NCBI GenBank assembly: GCA_963782495.1
Contig: CAWAJU010000003.1
Coordinates: forward strand, 434,001-498,000
DNA: 64,000 nt
Reading direction: 5' to 3'
DNA from: DASQBT01 sp963782495
GTDB taxonomy: Bacteria > Pseudomonadota > Gammaproteobacteria > Burkholderiales > Thiobacillaceae
Numbering within the stretch: the first letter of the stretch is position 1; the number at the start of each line of letters is the position of its first letter. Both the position numbers and the translations under genes were made by a program. The notes under the pieces were generated by a model. That model was not told where the DNA came from, ran no database searches, and saw nothing but the letters and a program-made list of their open reading frames with translations. Shown piece after piece: positions 52,396 to 59,789 of the stretch.

Positions 52396-53826
52396 TTATT
52401 TTTTGGCCTGTTCCGCCAATATCGCCTGCCACTCCCTGCGCCTTGCCTCGGTGGATGACAAGTCGTAAAAATCGCCATCTGCTGCTTTAAGGCCCAGATT
52501 GAGCTGCTCGACTGCTGAGCGCAAATCACCGCCCAATGCCAATGCCTCCGCTGTCGCACGATGACTGGCGAGCCGCTGACCCAGCATTGCATAGGCGCGT
52601 CCAAGCAGTCTCCACAGACGGATGTCGTCCGATCGGGCTGCCGTCTTGGTCTTGAGAAAATTGAGTGCATCCTGGGGATGGTGGCTTTCCAGCAACGCGT
52701 CTGCATAGCCATACAGCAAGGGACGATATGTCGGGTAGCGGTTCAGCGCGGCCCGGTAACGGGCCAATGCCAGATCCAGTTTCCCCGCTTTCACGGCGGT
52801 ACTGGCCAGCAGTAGCGAGGCCAGAGGAACCGGGCTCAACCTGACAAGTTTCTGTGCTGAAACTTCAGCCGCGTCCACTTGGTTGGCACGCAGATAAGCA
52901 AGGGCAAGACCATATTGCGCGGCGGCCTCGCTACTGTATTTCTTCTCGCGTATCTGGCCCTGGAACAGCGCGATGGCGTCTTGCGGGGTTCCGTCCATTG
53001 ACTTGATTCTGGCACGGACAAGCTGGAAGTCGGTACTGTCCTCGTATTGCTTATAAGGCAGGCCTTCCAGCCGCGACTCGATGTCTGCAATGCGTTCAGA
53101 TGTCAGCGGATGGTCACGCAGATACGCTGGGGCGTTGGTTTCATAGAGCCGGTTGGCACGTTGCAGGCGTTCGAAAAAAGTCGCCATCGCGTGTGGATCA
53201 AAGCCTGCGTTTTGCATCACATCGAACCCCATGCGATCCGCTTCGCGCTCGAAATCGCGTGTGTAACTAAGCTGATTCTGTACGCTCAGGGCCTGGCTGC
53301 CAGCAATCGCGGCAGTTCCGATATTGGGGTTGGATCGGGAGGCTAGAATGGCGACTGCCAGCGCGGCCATGGTGGGCCAGAAACTCTTGTCCTGGTTGGC
53401 GATCATTCTGTAGAGGTGGTTCTGGTTGACGTGCGAGATTTCGTGCGCCAGAACCGCGGCCAGTTCCGATTCGTTGTCAGCCGTCAATATGAGTCCGGTA
53501 TGGACGCCAATATGCGCACCAGGAAGCGCAAAGGCGTTGACCGTTGGATCCTGCAACACGAAGAAGTCGAAAGTCCGTTGACTGCCCGGACTGTGCGAAA
53601 CCAACCGATAGCCCAAATCGTTGAGGTAGCTTTCAATTACCGGGTCGTCAAGATAATGGGGATCCGCATAGATCTCCTGCATGATGGACCGGGCCAGGGT
53701 TTGTTCCTGTTGATCCGTGAGATAGACGTGGGACGACTCACCCAAATCGGGCAGGTCATTGGCATAAGCCACGGGCCAAGCCAGCGTCAAGCTCAAGACC
53801 AGGGACAGGAGAGAATTTCTATTCAC
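52396..53826 (-). CDS. BepA-like M48 metalloprotease/chaperone
   Basis: A 476-residue periplasmic protein. The signal peptide is MNRNSLLSLVLSLTLAWPVAYA. The zinc protease site is HEISH with the third ligand in EREADRMG, and TPRs fill the C-terminal half. This is the build of BepA (YfgC), which assists outer-membrane protein and LptD assembly. It is divergent from moaC. Confidence 0.9.
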   Translation of the reverse strand: MNRNSLLSLVLSLTLAWPVAYANDLPDLGESSHVYLTDQQEQTLARSIMQEIYADPHYLDDPVIESYLNDLGYRLVSHSPGSQRTFDFFVLQDPTVNAFALPGAHIGVHTGLILTADNESELAAVLAHEISHVNQNHLYRMIANQDKSFWPTMAALAVAILASRSNPNIGTAAIAGSQALSVQNQLSYTRDFEREADRMGFDVMQNAGFDPHAMATFFERLQRANRLYETNAPAYLRDHPLTSERIADIESRLEGLPYKQYEDSTDFQLVRARIKSMDGTPQDAIALFQGQIREKKYSSEAAAQYGLALAYLRANQVDAAEVSAQKLVRLSPVPLASLLLASTAVKAGKLDLALARYRAALNRYPTYRPLLYGYADALLESHHPQDALNFLKTKTAARSDDIRLWRLLGRAYAMLGQRLASHRATAEALALGGDLRSAVEQLNLGLKAADGDFYDLSSTEARRREWQAILAEQAKK

Positions 53827-53876
53827 GATGCTAAGATACCTTCATTAGATTCAGGTTCCCGAACCAGAGTGTACCA

Positions 53877-54359
53877 ATGAAGGGACTTACCCATTTCGAT
53901 GATCAGGGTCGGGCCATCATGGTTGATGTGGGCGAAAAGCCCGACAGCCTGAGGGTGGCGGTGGCTACCGGCCGGATCGTCATGCTAGCAGGGACGTTGG
54001 AGGCCATAAGGTCCGGAAGTACTCAGAAAGGCGACGTAATCGGCGTGGCACGAATTGCAGCAATCCAGGCGACCAAGCGCGCGGCGGAGTTGATCCCACT
54101 CTGTCATCCGCTTGCATTGACCCGGGTGGAAGTGGAATTTGAGTTGAATGCCGCGAGTTCGAGCATAGGCTGTACGGTTACTGCAGCAACCGTCGGTCCG
54201 ACCGGCGTAGAAATGGAAGCATTGACGGGCGTGAGCATAGCATTGCTGACGATCTACGATATGTGCAAGGCAATCGATCGGGGCATGCAGATTGAGTTCG
54301 TGCGGCTGCTGGAAAAACAGGGCGGCAAGTCTGGGCATTGGCAGGCGGGTCGAACCTGA
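53877..54359 (+). CDS. moaC: Cyclic pyranopterin monophosphate synthase MoaC
   Basis: A 160-residue enzyme of molybdenum cofactor synthesis. THFDDQGRAIMVDVGEKP starts the protein, followed by IPLCHPLALTRVEV and VEMEALTGVSIALLTIYDMC, the active-site blocks. No other moa gene is adjacent. The gene begins 50 bases from the divergent protease gene. Confidence 0.96.
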   Translation: MKGLTHFDDQGRAIMVDVGEKPDSLRVAVATGRIVMLAGTLEAIRSGSTQKGDVIGVARIAAIQATKRAAELIPLCHPLALTRVEVEFELNAASSSIGCTVTAATVGPTGVEMEALTGVSIALLTIYDMCKAIDRGMQIEFVRLLEKQGGKSGHWQAGRT

Positions 54360-54391
54360 TTGGGTTCATAGGTTAGAGATTGAAGGGGTCC

Positions 54392-55141
54392 ATGAGGGCT
54401 TTTCTGTTCCCGCTGACGCTCTTGTTGACTGCATGTGCAAGCCTAGGGCCCCTGTCGGGGCCAGTGCCTGAACACTTGCACCTTGCGGCCCCTTCCGGCG
54501 AACAACTGGATTATCTGAGTTACCCATCTGACGGTAAACAGCGTCTGATTTGGGTGTCTTCCGAACGCGGTCAGGGAGAAACCGAACGGGCGGCCGCTGC
54601 TCAACTCGCGAAACGCGGGGTGGAAGTCTGGATGGTGGATTTGACCTTCAGCTATATGCTGGACGGCGGACGCAAAGGCATTGATCAAGTTCCACCAGCA
54701 GATATAAGGACTATGCTCCGCGCCGGTGGGCGGGAGAAGAGGCTTGTAGTTGTCGCCATTGGTCGCGCTTCCGTTCCGTTGCTCAGCGCTTATGGTTCGT
54801 GGCAGGAAAGCGAGGGACGTCCTCAAGCGTTGAATTACTTGCTGATCCACCCGAATCTTTATGAGGAAGCAGAGCCAATGCAGGACCCCCGCTATCCGGA
54901 CTTCGGAAATCTGAAGGGTGCCCAGATTGTTATCCTGCAGCCGCGCCACTCTGCCGCGGCGTTGTGGTTGGACCGTCAGGCCGAGGTGCTTCACAATCAG
55001 GGGGCTGTCGTCAAGAATGAGGTTCTGGAGCACGTGCGCGAAGGCTTTTGGGCGCGTCAGGATGCAACCGAGTTTGAGGTCAAGATGGGTCAACAGCTTG
55101 CCGATCTGATTTGGGATCGGTTGCCGAGGAATGATCGTTAA
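54392..55141 (+). CDS. Lipoprotein with alpha/beta-hydrolase-like fold
   Basis: A 249-residue protein. The signal peptide MRAFLFPLTLLLTAC ends in a lipobox (LLTAC), so it is probably an outer-membrane lipoprotein. The remainder resembles a degenerate alpha/beta hydrolase: the place of the nucleophile elbow reads AIGRASVPLL, lacking a canonical GxSxG. GAQIVILQPRHSAAA follows. The start at 54392 has GAAGGGG before it. It is coupled to the thioredoxin gene (TAATG), and its role is unknown. Confidence 0.75.
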   Translation: MRAFLFPLTLLLTACASLGPLSGPVPEHLHLAAPSGEQLDYLSYPSDGKQRLIWVSSERGQGETERAAAAQLAKRGVEVWMVDLTFSYMLDGGRKGIDQVPPADIRTMLRAGGREKRLVVVAIGRASVPLLSAYGSWQESEGRPQALNYLLIHPNLYEEAEPMQDPRYPDFGNLKGAQIVILQPRHSAAALWLDRQAEVLHNQGAVVKNEVLEHVREGFWARQDATEFEVKMGQQLADLIWDRLPRNDR

Positions 55142-55644
55142 TGATATCCAGACTTGGATCACTCTTCTTGATCGCGTGCGCTCTGCCCGTTTCCTCTGGA
55201 GCGGGGGAATTTCGCAAGTTGGAACCTATGCCCACGCCAGTCCTGGAGGCGGTTGACATTAACGGCAGCAAGCAGGATCTAGCCTCATACAAGGGCAGGA
55301 TCGTACTGGTGAACTTCTGGGCTTCCTGGTGCCCGCCTTGCCGCAAGGAAATACCATCCATGCAGCGGCTGACGCAAAAGCTGGTAGGCAAGCCATTTGC
55401 CATTCTGGCGGTCGACTCCGGCGAAACTGGGGAAGAGGCTGAGACCTTTCTGAAAGGAAGGCAACTGCAATTCTCGATTCTGCTTGATTCGGAGGGCGAG
55501 ATTGCCAAACGCTGGAAGGTATTTGTCATGCCTACCAGCTTTCTTGTCGACAAGAAAGGGCGGGTGCGCTACGTATTCCCAGGGGGGACCGAATGGGATC
55601 AGGGCGATGGCTGGCGCCTGATCCGGGAAATGCTTGACGAGTAG
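55141..55644 (+). CDS. TlpA-family periplasmic thioredoxin
   Basis: A 167-residue thiol:disulfide oxidoreductase. A signal peptide (residues 1-20) precedes the TlpA/ResA fold, with the active site CPPC in NFWASWCPPCRKEIPSMQ, and VMPTSFLVDKKGRVRY holds the cis-proline. The nearby sox genes and the SoxW precedent suggest a possible role in keeping SoxY or cytochromes reduced, but that is inference. It overlaps the upstream gene by one base. Confidence 0.87.
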   Translation: MISRLGSLFLIACALPVSSGAGEFRKLEPMPTPVLEAVDINGSKQDLASYKGRIVLVNFWASWCPPCRKEIPSMQRLTQKLVGKPFAILAVDSGETGEEAETFLKGRQLQFSILLDSEGEIAKRWKVFVMPTSFLVDKKGRVRYVFPGGTEWDQGDGWRLIREMLDE

Positions 55645-55959
55645 TCTCGATCCCTGTTGACTGTTCTGTCGGCCAAACCAGGAATAATCCAGTACCGTTC
55701 AGCCTGCCATAGGGCTTGCTGGTTCATAGCCTGTACCGGCGCAACCATGTGGATTATCGTCGGCTGCTCGGCGCTTGCATGCAGAACGCAGCTTCCATTC
55801 TGCTGATTGCACAAGTCAAGGCGTGGGGACAAACCATTGCACAGCATCCGGCGCGCCCGCCAATGGGTTGCACGTTGTTAGGCAAGTGATTGCATATTAA
55901 CGGGATTTTCTGGTATATTATCAAGGATTAATATAGAATTCTGAAGAGGTGTTAAGTAT
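55645..55959 (+). promoter_or_regulatory. Intergenic region with sigma-70-like promoter for rhodanese gene
   Basis: About 315 bases without a supported gene. Near its right end, TTGCAT (55890-55895) and TATATT (55914-55919) are 18 bases apart, a reasonable sigma-70 promoter for the rhodanese gene. AT-rich DNA continues to the start codon at 55960. The left two-thirds shows nothing I can name. Confidence 0.55.
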
Positions 55960-56289
55960 ATGTACGCCCCTCAAAGTGGATATGTGAACATAGACGCGAA
56001 TCAGCTCGAGATGATGCGCATGCGCCAGCCCTTGATGCTGGTGGATATTCGTTCGGATACAGAGGTGGCCCAGTCACGGATTGAAGGCGCCGTACATATA
56101 CCCATGCACCTGCTGCCCTTTCGACTGCATGAACTGGAGCAGCAAAATCCGCTTGTACTGTACTGTCGATCAGGCGCCCGATCCGCCCAAGCGAGTGCTT
56201 TTCTAGCGCAACAAGGTATGAGTAATGTCCATAATTTGCTCGGAGGAATCATGGATTGGGCTCGTTCCGGCAAAGCGCTGGCGGCGTGA
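55960..56289 (+). CDS. Rhodanese-like sulfurtransferase
   Basis: A 109-residue single-domain rhodanese. The active-site loop is YCRSGARSAQ with a catalytic cysteine followed by RSGAR, and LLGGIMDWARSGK ends the domain. No signal peptide, so cytoplasmic. In sulfur oxidisers, rhodanese-tusA-dsrE2 genes occur together and pass sulfane sulfur among their proteins, as here. The separate promoter and 100-base gap to tusA suggest either one transcript or two. Confidence 0.92.
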   Translation: MYAPQSGYVNIDANQLEMMRMRQPLMLVDIRSDTEVAQSRIEGAVHIPMHLLPFRLHELEQQNPLVLYCRSGARSAQASAFLAQQGMSNVHNLLGGIMDWARSGKALAA

Positions 56290-56389
56290 TTCGCGCTTCC
56301 AAAGCTTGTATTGCAATATTATTTAGCCTGGGTTATGTTTAATACTATTAGTTGTATAAATATCAACGTTTTTCGCGGAGATGAGATAA

Positions 56390-56617
56390 ATGGAATTCGA
56401 TAAAGAACTGGATGCGCGCGGCTTGAACTGTCCCCTACCTATCCTGCGTACCAAAAAAGCATTGGCAGAACTTTCGGCCGGCAATGTATTGAAAGTGATT
56501 GCCACCGATCCCGGTTCAGTTAAGGACATGACAGCGTTTGCCAAGCAGACCGGCAACGAACTGATTTCCTCTGCTGAAGCGGGCGGCGAATATACTTTCT
56601 TCATGAAGAAGAAATAA
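56390..56617 (+). CDS. tusA: TusA-family sulfur carrier protein
   Basis: A 75-residue SirA/TusA protein. DARGLNCPLPILRTKKAL has the CPxP motif whose cysteine carries persulfide sulfur, and the beta strands GNVLKVIATDPGSVKDM follow. It lies between the rhodanese and DsrE2 genes, so its role is likely in sulfur oxidation rather than in tRNA thiolation. Confidence 0.92.
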   Translation: MEFDKELDARGLNCPLPILRTKKALAELSAGNVLKVIATDPGSVKDMTAFAKQTGNELISSAEAGGEYTFFMKKK

Positions 56618-56670
56618 ATAACGACAAAATCCGCAAGACGGACTCACTGACCACACGAGGAGAACACACT

Positions 56671-57180
56671 ATGGACACGAAGAAGCTGGCGATCATTGCA
56701 ACCAAGGGCACTCTGGATTGGGCTTACCCCCCATTCATCCTGGCCTCTACTGCTGCAGCATTGGGCTATGAGGTGCAGGTGTTCTTCACCTTCTATGGCC
56801 TCCAATTGCTACGCAAGGACGTTACCGGCCTCAAAGTCAGTCCGTTGGGTAACCCGGGCATGCCCATGAAAATGCCCTTCGGCCCAAAGTGGTTCAAAGA
56901 CATCAACTGGAACATCCCGAATGCGATCCAGTCGCTGGTTCCAGGTTATGAAAACGTGGCGTCCAGCCTCATGAAGATGACGATCAAGAACAATGGAGTC
57001 GCGACGATCCCTGAGTTGCGTAGTCTCTGTCAGGAAGCGGATGTCAAGTTCCTCGCTTGCCAGATGACGGTGGAACTGTTCGGTTTCAGTCACGATGATT
57101 TCATCGGCGGCCTCGATTTTGTCGGGGCGGCGTCGTTCTTCGAGTTCGCCGGGAACACCGACATCTGCCTATTCATCTGA
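56671..57180 (+). CDS. DsrE2 family protein (DsrE/DsrF/DrsH-like)
   Basis: A 169-residue protein of the DsrE2 group found next to rhodanese and TusA. KLAIIATKGTLDWAYPPFIL starts the DsrE fold, and MTVELFGFSHDDF with the upstream LACQ supplies the conserved cysteine (about residue 130). The proteins of this type in sulfur oxidisers bind sulfane sulfur; some are membrane-associated, but no long hydrophobic helix is seen here beyond the fold core. The start is preceded by GAGGAGA. Confidence 0.9.
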   Translation: MDTKKLAIIATKGTLDWAYPPFILASTAAALGYEVQVFFTFYGLQLLRKDVTGLKVSPLGNPGMPMKMPFGPKWFKDINWNIPNAIQSLVPGYENVASSLMKMTIKNNGVATIPELRSLCQEADVKFLACQMTVELFGFSHDDFIGGLDFVGAASFFEFAGNTDICLFI

Positions 57181-57209
57181 TCATTCAGACGAAGCGGTGA
57201 TAGCGCAAT

Positions 57210-57235
57210 AAGCGGGGCCGAGTGCCCCGCTTTTT
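57210..57235 (+). terminator. Terminator after dsrE2
   Basis: The stem AGCGGGGC / GCCCCGCT with a 5-base loop is followed by five T. It lies 30 bases after the dsrE2 stop and ends the rhodanese-tusA-dsrE2 transcript. Confidence 0.85.
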
Positions 57236-57301
57236 CATAGCCACATCCTCTCCATCCAAGACCCAAGATCCATACGCCGGCATGGAAATGTCGTTAGATA
57301 A

Positions 57302-57321
57302 CAACATCTGAATAGGTGTTG
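57302..57321. promoter_or_regulatory. Inverted repeat upstream of the porin pseudogene
   Basis: CAACATC and GGTGTTG, separated by six bases, form a near-perfect dyad about 105 bases before the porin start codon. It could be an operator; the regulator is not known. Confidence 0.35.
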
Positions 57322-57426
57322 AGGCGTTATTTTGCCTTAAGCGGTGACTAAACCGACCCGGATGTCTTCCATTCAGATAGCATTTTGCAGACGCCATAAT
57401 TTGTTACTCATTTAGGAAACGGAAAC

Positions 57427-58744
57427 ATGCAGATCAAGAGACTTACCGCATTGATTGCCCTTGGCACCCTGGCAGGTGCAGCCCACGCTACGGACGGCTA
57501 TTTCGCCGACGGATACGGCATGAAGGCCCAAGGCATGGGTGGCGCATCCGCCGCCATGGCCGATGACGCATTTGGCGGCGCCAACAACCCGGCTTCCATG
57601 GCGTTCGTGGGCGACAGGCTGGACGTGGGCATCGAGGTGTTCAGCCCTAGGCGCTCGGCGAGCCGGAGCGGTTCGATGGCGACTTTGACGCAAGCGTGGA
57701 CAGCGACAGCGATTATTTCCTTATCCCGCAATTCGGCTACAACAAGATGCTGAACCAGAATCTTGCACTGGGCGTTACGGTATACGGCAATGGCGGGATG
57801 AATACCAATTATTGGCGGCTGGGCAGATTCGGGAATATGTGGTGGCGGGGCACCCAACGGTTCACCCGGTAATCTACTGTGTGGACAACGGCAAACTGGG
57901 GGTCAACTTGGTACAACTGGTCGTCGCTCCTACCGCTGCGTACAAAATTGCGCCTGATCACGCGATTGGAATCTCGCCTCTTGATCGGTTATGAGCGTTT
58001 CAAGGCATACGGCCTGCAGGCCTTTGGCGTAATGACAGCTAGCGGTGACAACATTGGCTACGATGATTCGTTCGGATACGGGGTGCGAGTTGGCTACCAG
58101 GGAAAAATTGCTCCGGGCCTGACCATAGGTGCGGCCTATGCATCAAAAATGAATTTCAGCAAGCTCGATAAGTACAAGGGACTGTTCGCCGAGCAGGGGG
58201 ACTTTGATATACCGGAAAACTACAGCCTCGGCGCGGCATGGCAGGCCACGCCGCAATTCCTGGTGGCGCTGGATTATGAGCGCATCAACTATAGCAAAGT
58301 CGCATCGGTCGGCAATCCTGTTAGCAATGTCTTTGGCTGCCCAGGATTCGGTGGGGCTAATCCTGCCAATTGTCTGGGCGGGAGCGCTGGCCCGGGTTTC
58401 GGCTGGGACGACGCGAATGTGTGGAAATTAGGTGCGGAGTATCAGTACAGCAGCCAATGGACGTTCCGAGCTGGCTATAACCATACCGACAATCCGATCA
58501 GCAGTGGCGACATGGGCGAAGTCGCCTTCAACATTTTGGCGCCAGCTGTCATCAAGGACCATGGAACTTTGGGCTTGACGTATACACTGGCGTCCGGTGG
58601 CGAAGTTACGGTAGCCTACATGCATGCGTTCAAGAACAGACGTGTCCGGGAGATGATCCGTTCTTTCCTCCTGGCGGTGCGGGAACAGACACCATCAAGA
58701 TGTACCAGGATTCGATCGGGATTGCCTACGGCATGAAGATGTAA
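57427..58744 (+). pseudogene. FadL/OmpP1-type outer-membrane porin gene, frameshifted
   Basis: It starts with a signal peptide (MQIKRLTALIALGTLAGAAHA), and then GGASAAMADDAFGGANNPAS, the FadL-type plug with the NPAS(M) motif. After about residue 75 the frame changes: YFLIPQFGYNKMLNQNLALG lies in a second frame, LVQLVVAPTAAYKIAPDHAI in another, and then the long frame resumes with IGYERFKAYGLQ and continues to about 58640. A last shift gives an end in YGMKM with TAA at 58742-58744. At least five frame changes are needed, mostly in G-rich runs. It would form a hydrophobic-substrate transporter in the outer membrane. It is either dead or affected by assembly errors. Confidence 0.85.
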
Positions 58745-58767
58745 GCGAAAGGCTCCGAGAAATATTG

Positions 58768-58795
58768 GGCCGGGGCTCGTACCCGGCCTTTCTTA
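58768..58795 (+). terminator. Terminator after the porin pseudogene
   Basis: The stem GGCCGGG / CCCGGCC with a 7-base loop is followed by a T-rich tail (TTTCTTATT). It lies about 24 bases after the reconstructed porin stop, so the porin gene seems to have been a complete transcription unit. Confidence 0.75.
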
Positions 58796-58838
58796 TTGGC
58801 ATAATACGAGCGCACCCCGAATCACTAATGGTCACCGG

Positions 58839-59720
58839 ATGAAGAAACTACTGTTTGTACTTGCAATGTGGCTGGCTATGCCAACTCTTGCCTTGGCAAT
58901 TGCCCCATACATCCAGGCTGAGCGCCTGAAGGGCGGAGACCTCCACCAACTGGTTGAAACCTTGGAAGCCAAGCTCAAGGCCGGTGGATTCCAACCGGTT
59001 GGGTATTATTGCCCGCAGCAGATCACGGACTACTGTGTAGTGGTGGTAACCGACGAAGGCCTGCTCGATGCGATTCGTCAACTCGGCGGCACCAACATCG
59101 TCGGGGCGGCGATCCGCGTCGGGATCAAGTCGGATGGTGATGTTTCGTACATGAATCCGGATTACTGGTACCGAGCCTATTTCCGCAGCGAATTTGCCCA
59201 AGCTGAGCATGCGGTTCAGGAGGTGCAGGACAAGCTGGCAAAGACTCTGGGTGCGCGCGGTACGTTCGGCGGCGATGAGGCAGCGGCCGATTTACCCAAG
59301 TATCGTTATCTGATCGGCATGGAGCGGTTTGACTCGGACAAGAACCTGCTGGCGACCTACCCTAGCTTTGATGAAGCGCTCAAGGTTGTGCGCGAGAATC
59401 TGGAAAAAGGTGTGGGCCATACTGTCAAAGTCTACGAGGTCGTGATGCCCGACAAGAAGATTGCGGTGTTTGGCGTGGGCATGAACGACGAGACACTCGG
59501 CGATGGCCGCTGGATAGCCAAGATCGGCGGGCAGGACCAGATTGCGGCGTTGCCCTACGAATTGATGATCGTGAACAATCAGGTGCAGGCTCTGTTTGGG
59601 CGGTTCCGCGTCGCTGTCGCCTTTCCCGCCCTGTCCATGGGGCATTTCATGCGCATAGCATCGACACCAAGTGATATCTTGCGAACCCTGACGGCTGTCG
59701 CGGGGGGCGTGCCCAAGTAG
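58839..59720 (+). CDS. Secreted DUF302-type protein
   Basis: A 293-residue exported protein with a signal peptide (MKKLLFVLAMWLAMPTLALA). The middle part resembles DUF302 proteins (EAKLKAGGFQPVGYYCP and later ELMIVNNQVQALFGRFRVAVAFPALSMGHFMRI, the typical C-terminal block). Two cysteines, in YYCPQQ and DYC, may form a disulfide. DUF302 proteins are common in sulfur oxidisers near sulfur genes, but their function is unknown. Confidence 0.8.
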   Translation: MKKLLFVLAMWLAMPTLALAIAPYIQAERLKGGDLHQLVETLEAKLKAGGFQPVGYYCPQQITDYCVVVVTDEGLLDAIRQLGGTNIVGAAIRVGIKSDGDVSYMNPDYWYRAYFRSEFAQAEHAVQEVQDKLAKTLGARGTFGGDEAAADLPKYRYLIGMERFDSDKNLLATYPSFDEALKVVRENLEKGVGHTVKVYEVVMPDKKIAVFGVGMNDETLGDGRWIAKIGGQDQIAALPYELMIVNNQVQALFGRFRVAVAFPALSMGHFMRIASTPSDILRTLTAVAGGVPK

Positions 59721-59756
59721 GCTTTGAGCAGATTTCCTGGGCGAGCCTACTGATAA

Positions 59757-59786
59757 GAGGGCCGGCATTGCCGGCCCTCGCCTTTC
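59757..59786. terminator. Bidirectional terminator between DUF302 gene and valS
   Basis: A perfect 10-bp stem GAGGGCCGGC / GCCGGCCCTC with a 3-base loop lies between two convergent genes. The T-run is modest on plus (CCTTTCT), so efficiency on minus is less sure. Confidence 0.75.
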
Positions 59787-59789
59787 TGG

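Noticed and set aside
54046..54059. TGGCACGAATTGCA as a sigma-54 promoter
   Set aside because: The GG to GC spacing is eight instead of ten and it lies inside moaC.
55599..55847. An 82-residue minus-strand frame after the thioredoxin gene
   Set aside because: It partly overlaps the thioredoxin gene and has no ribosome-binding site or known sequence.
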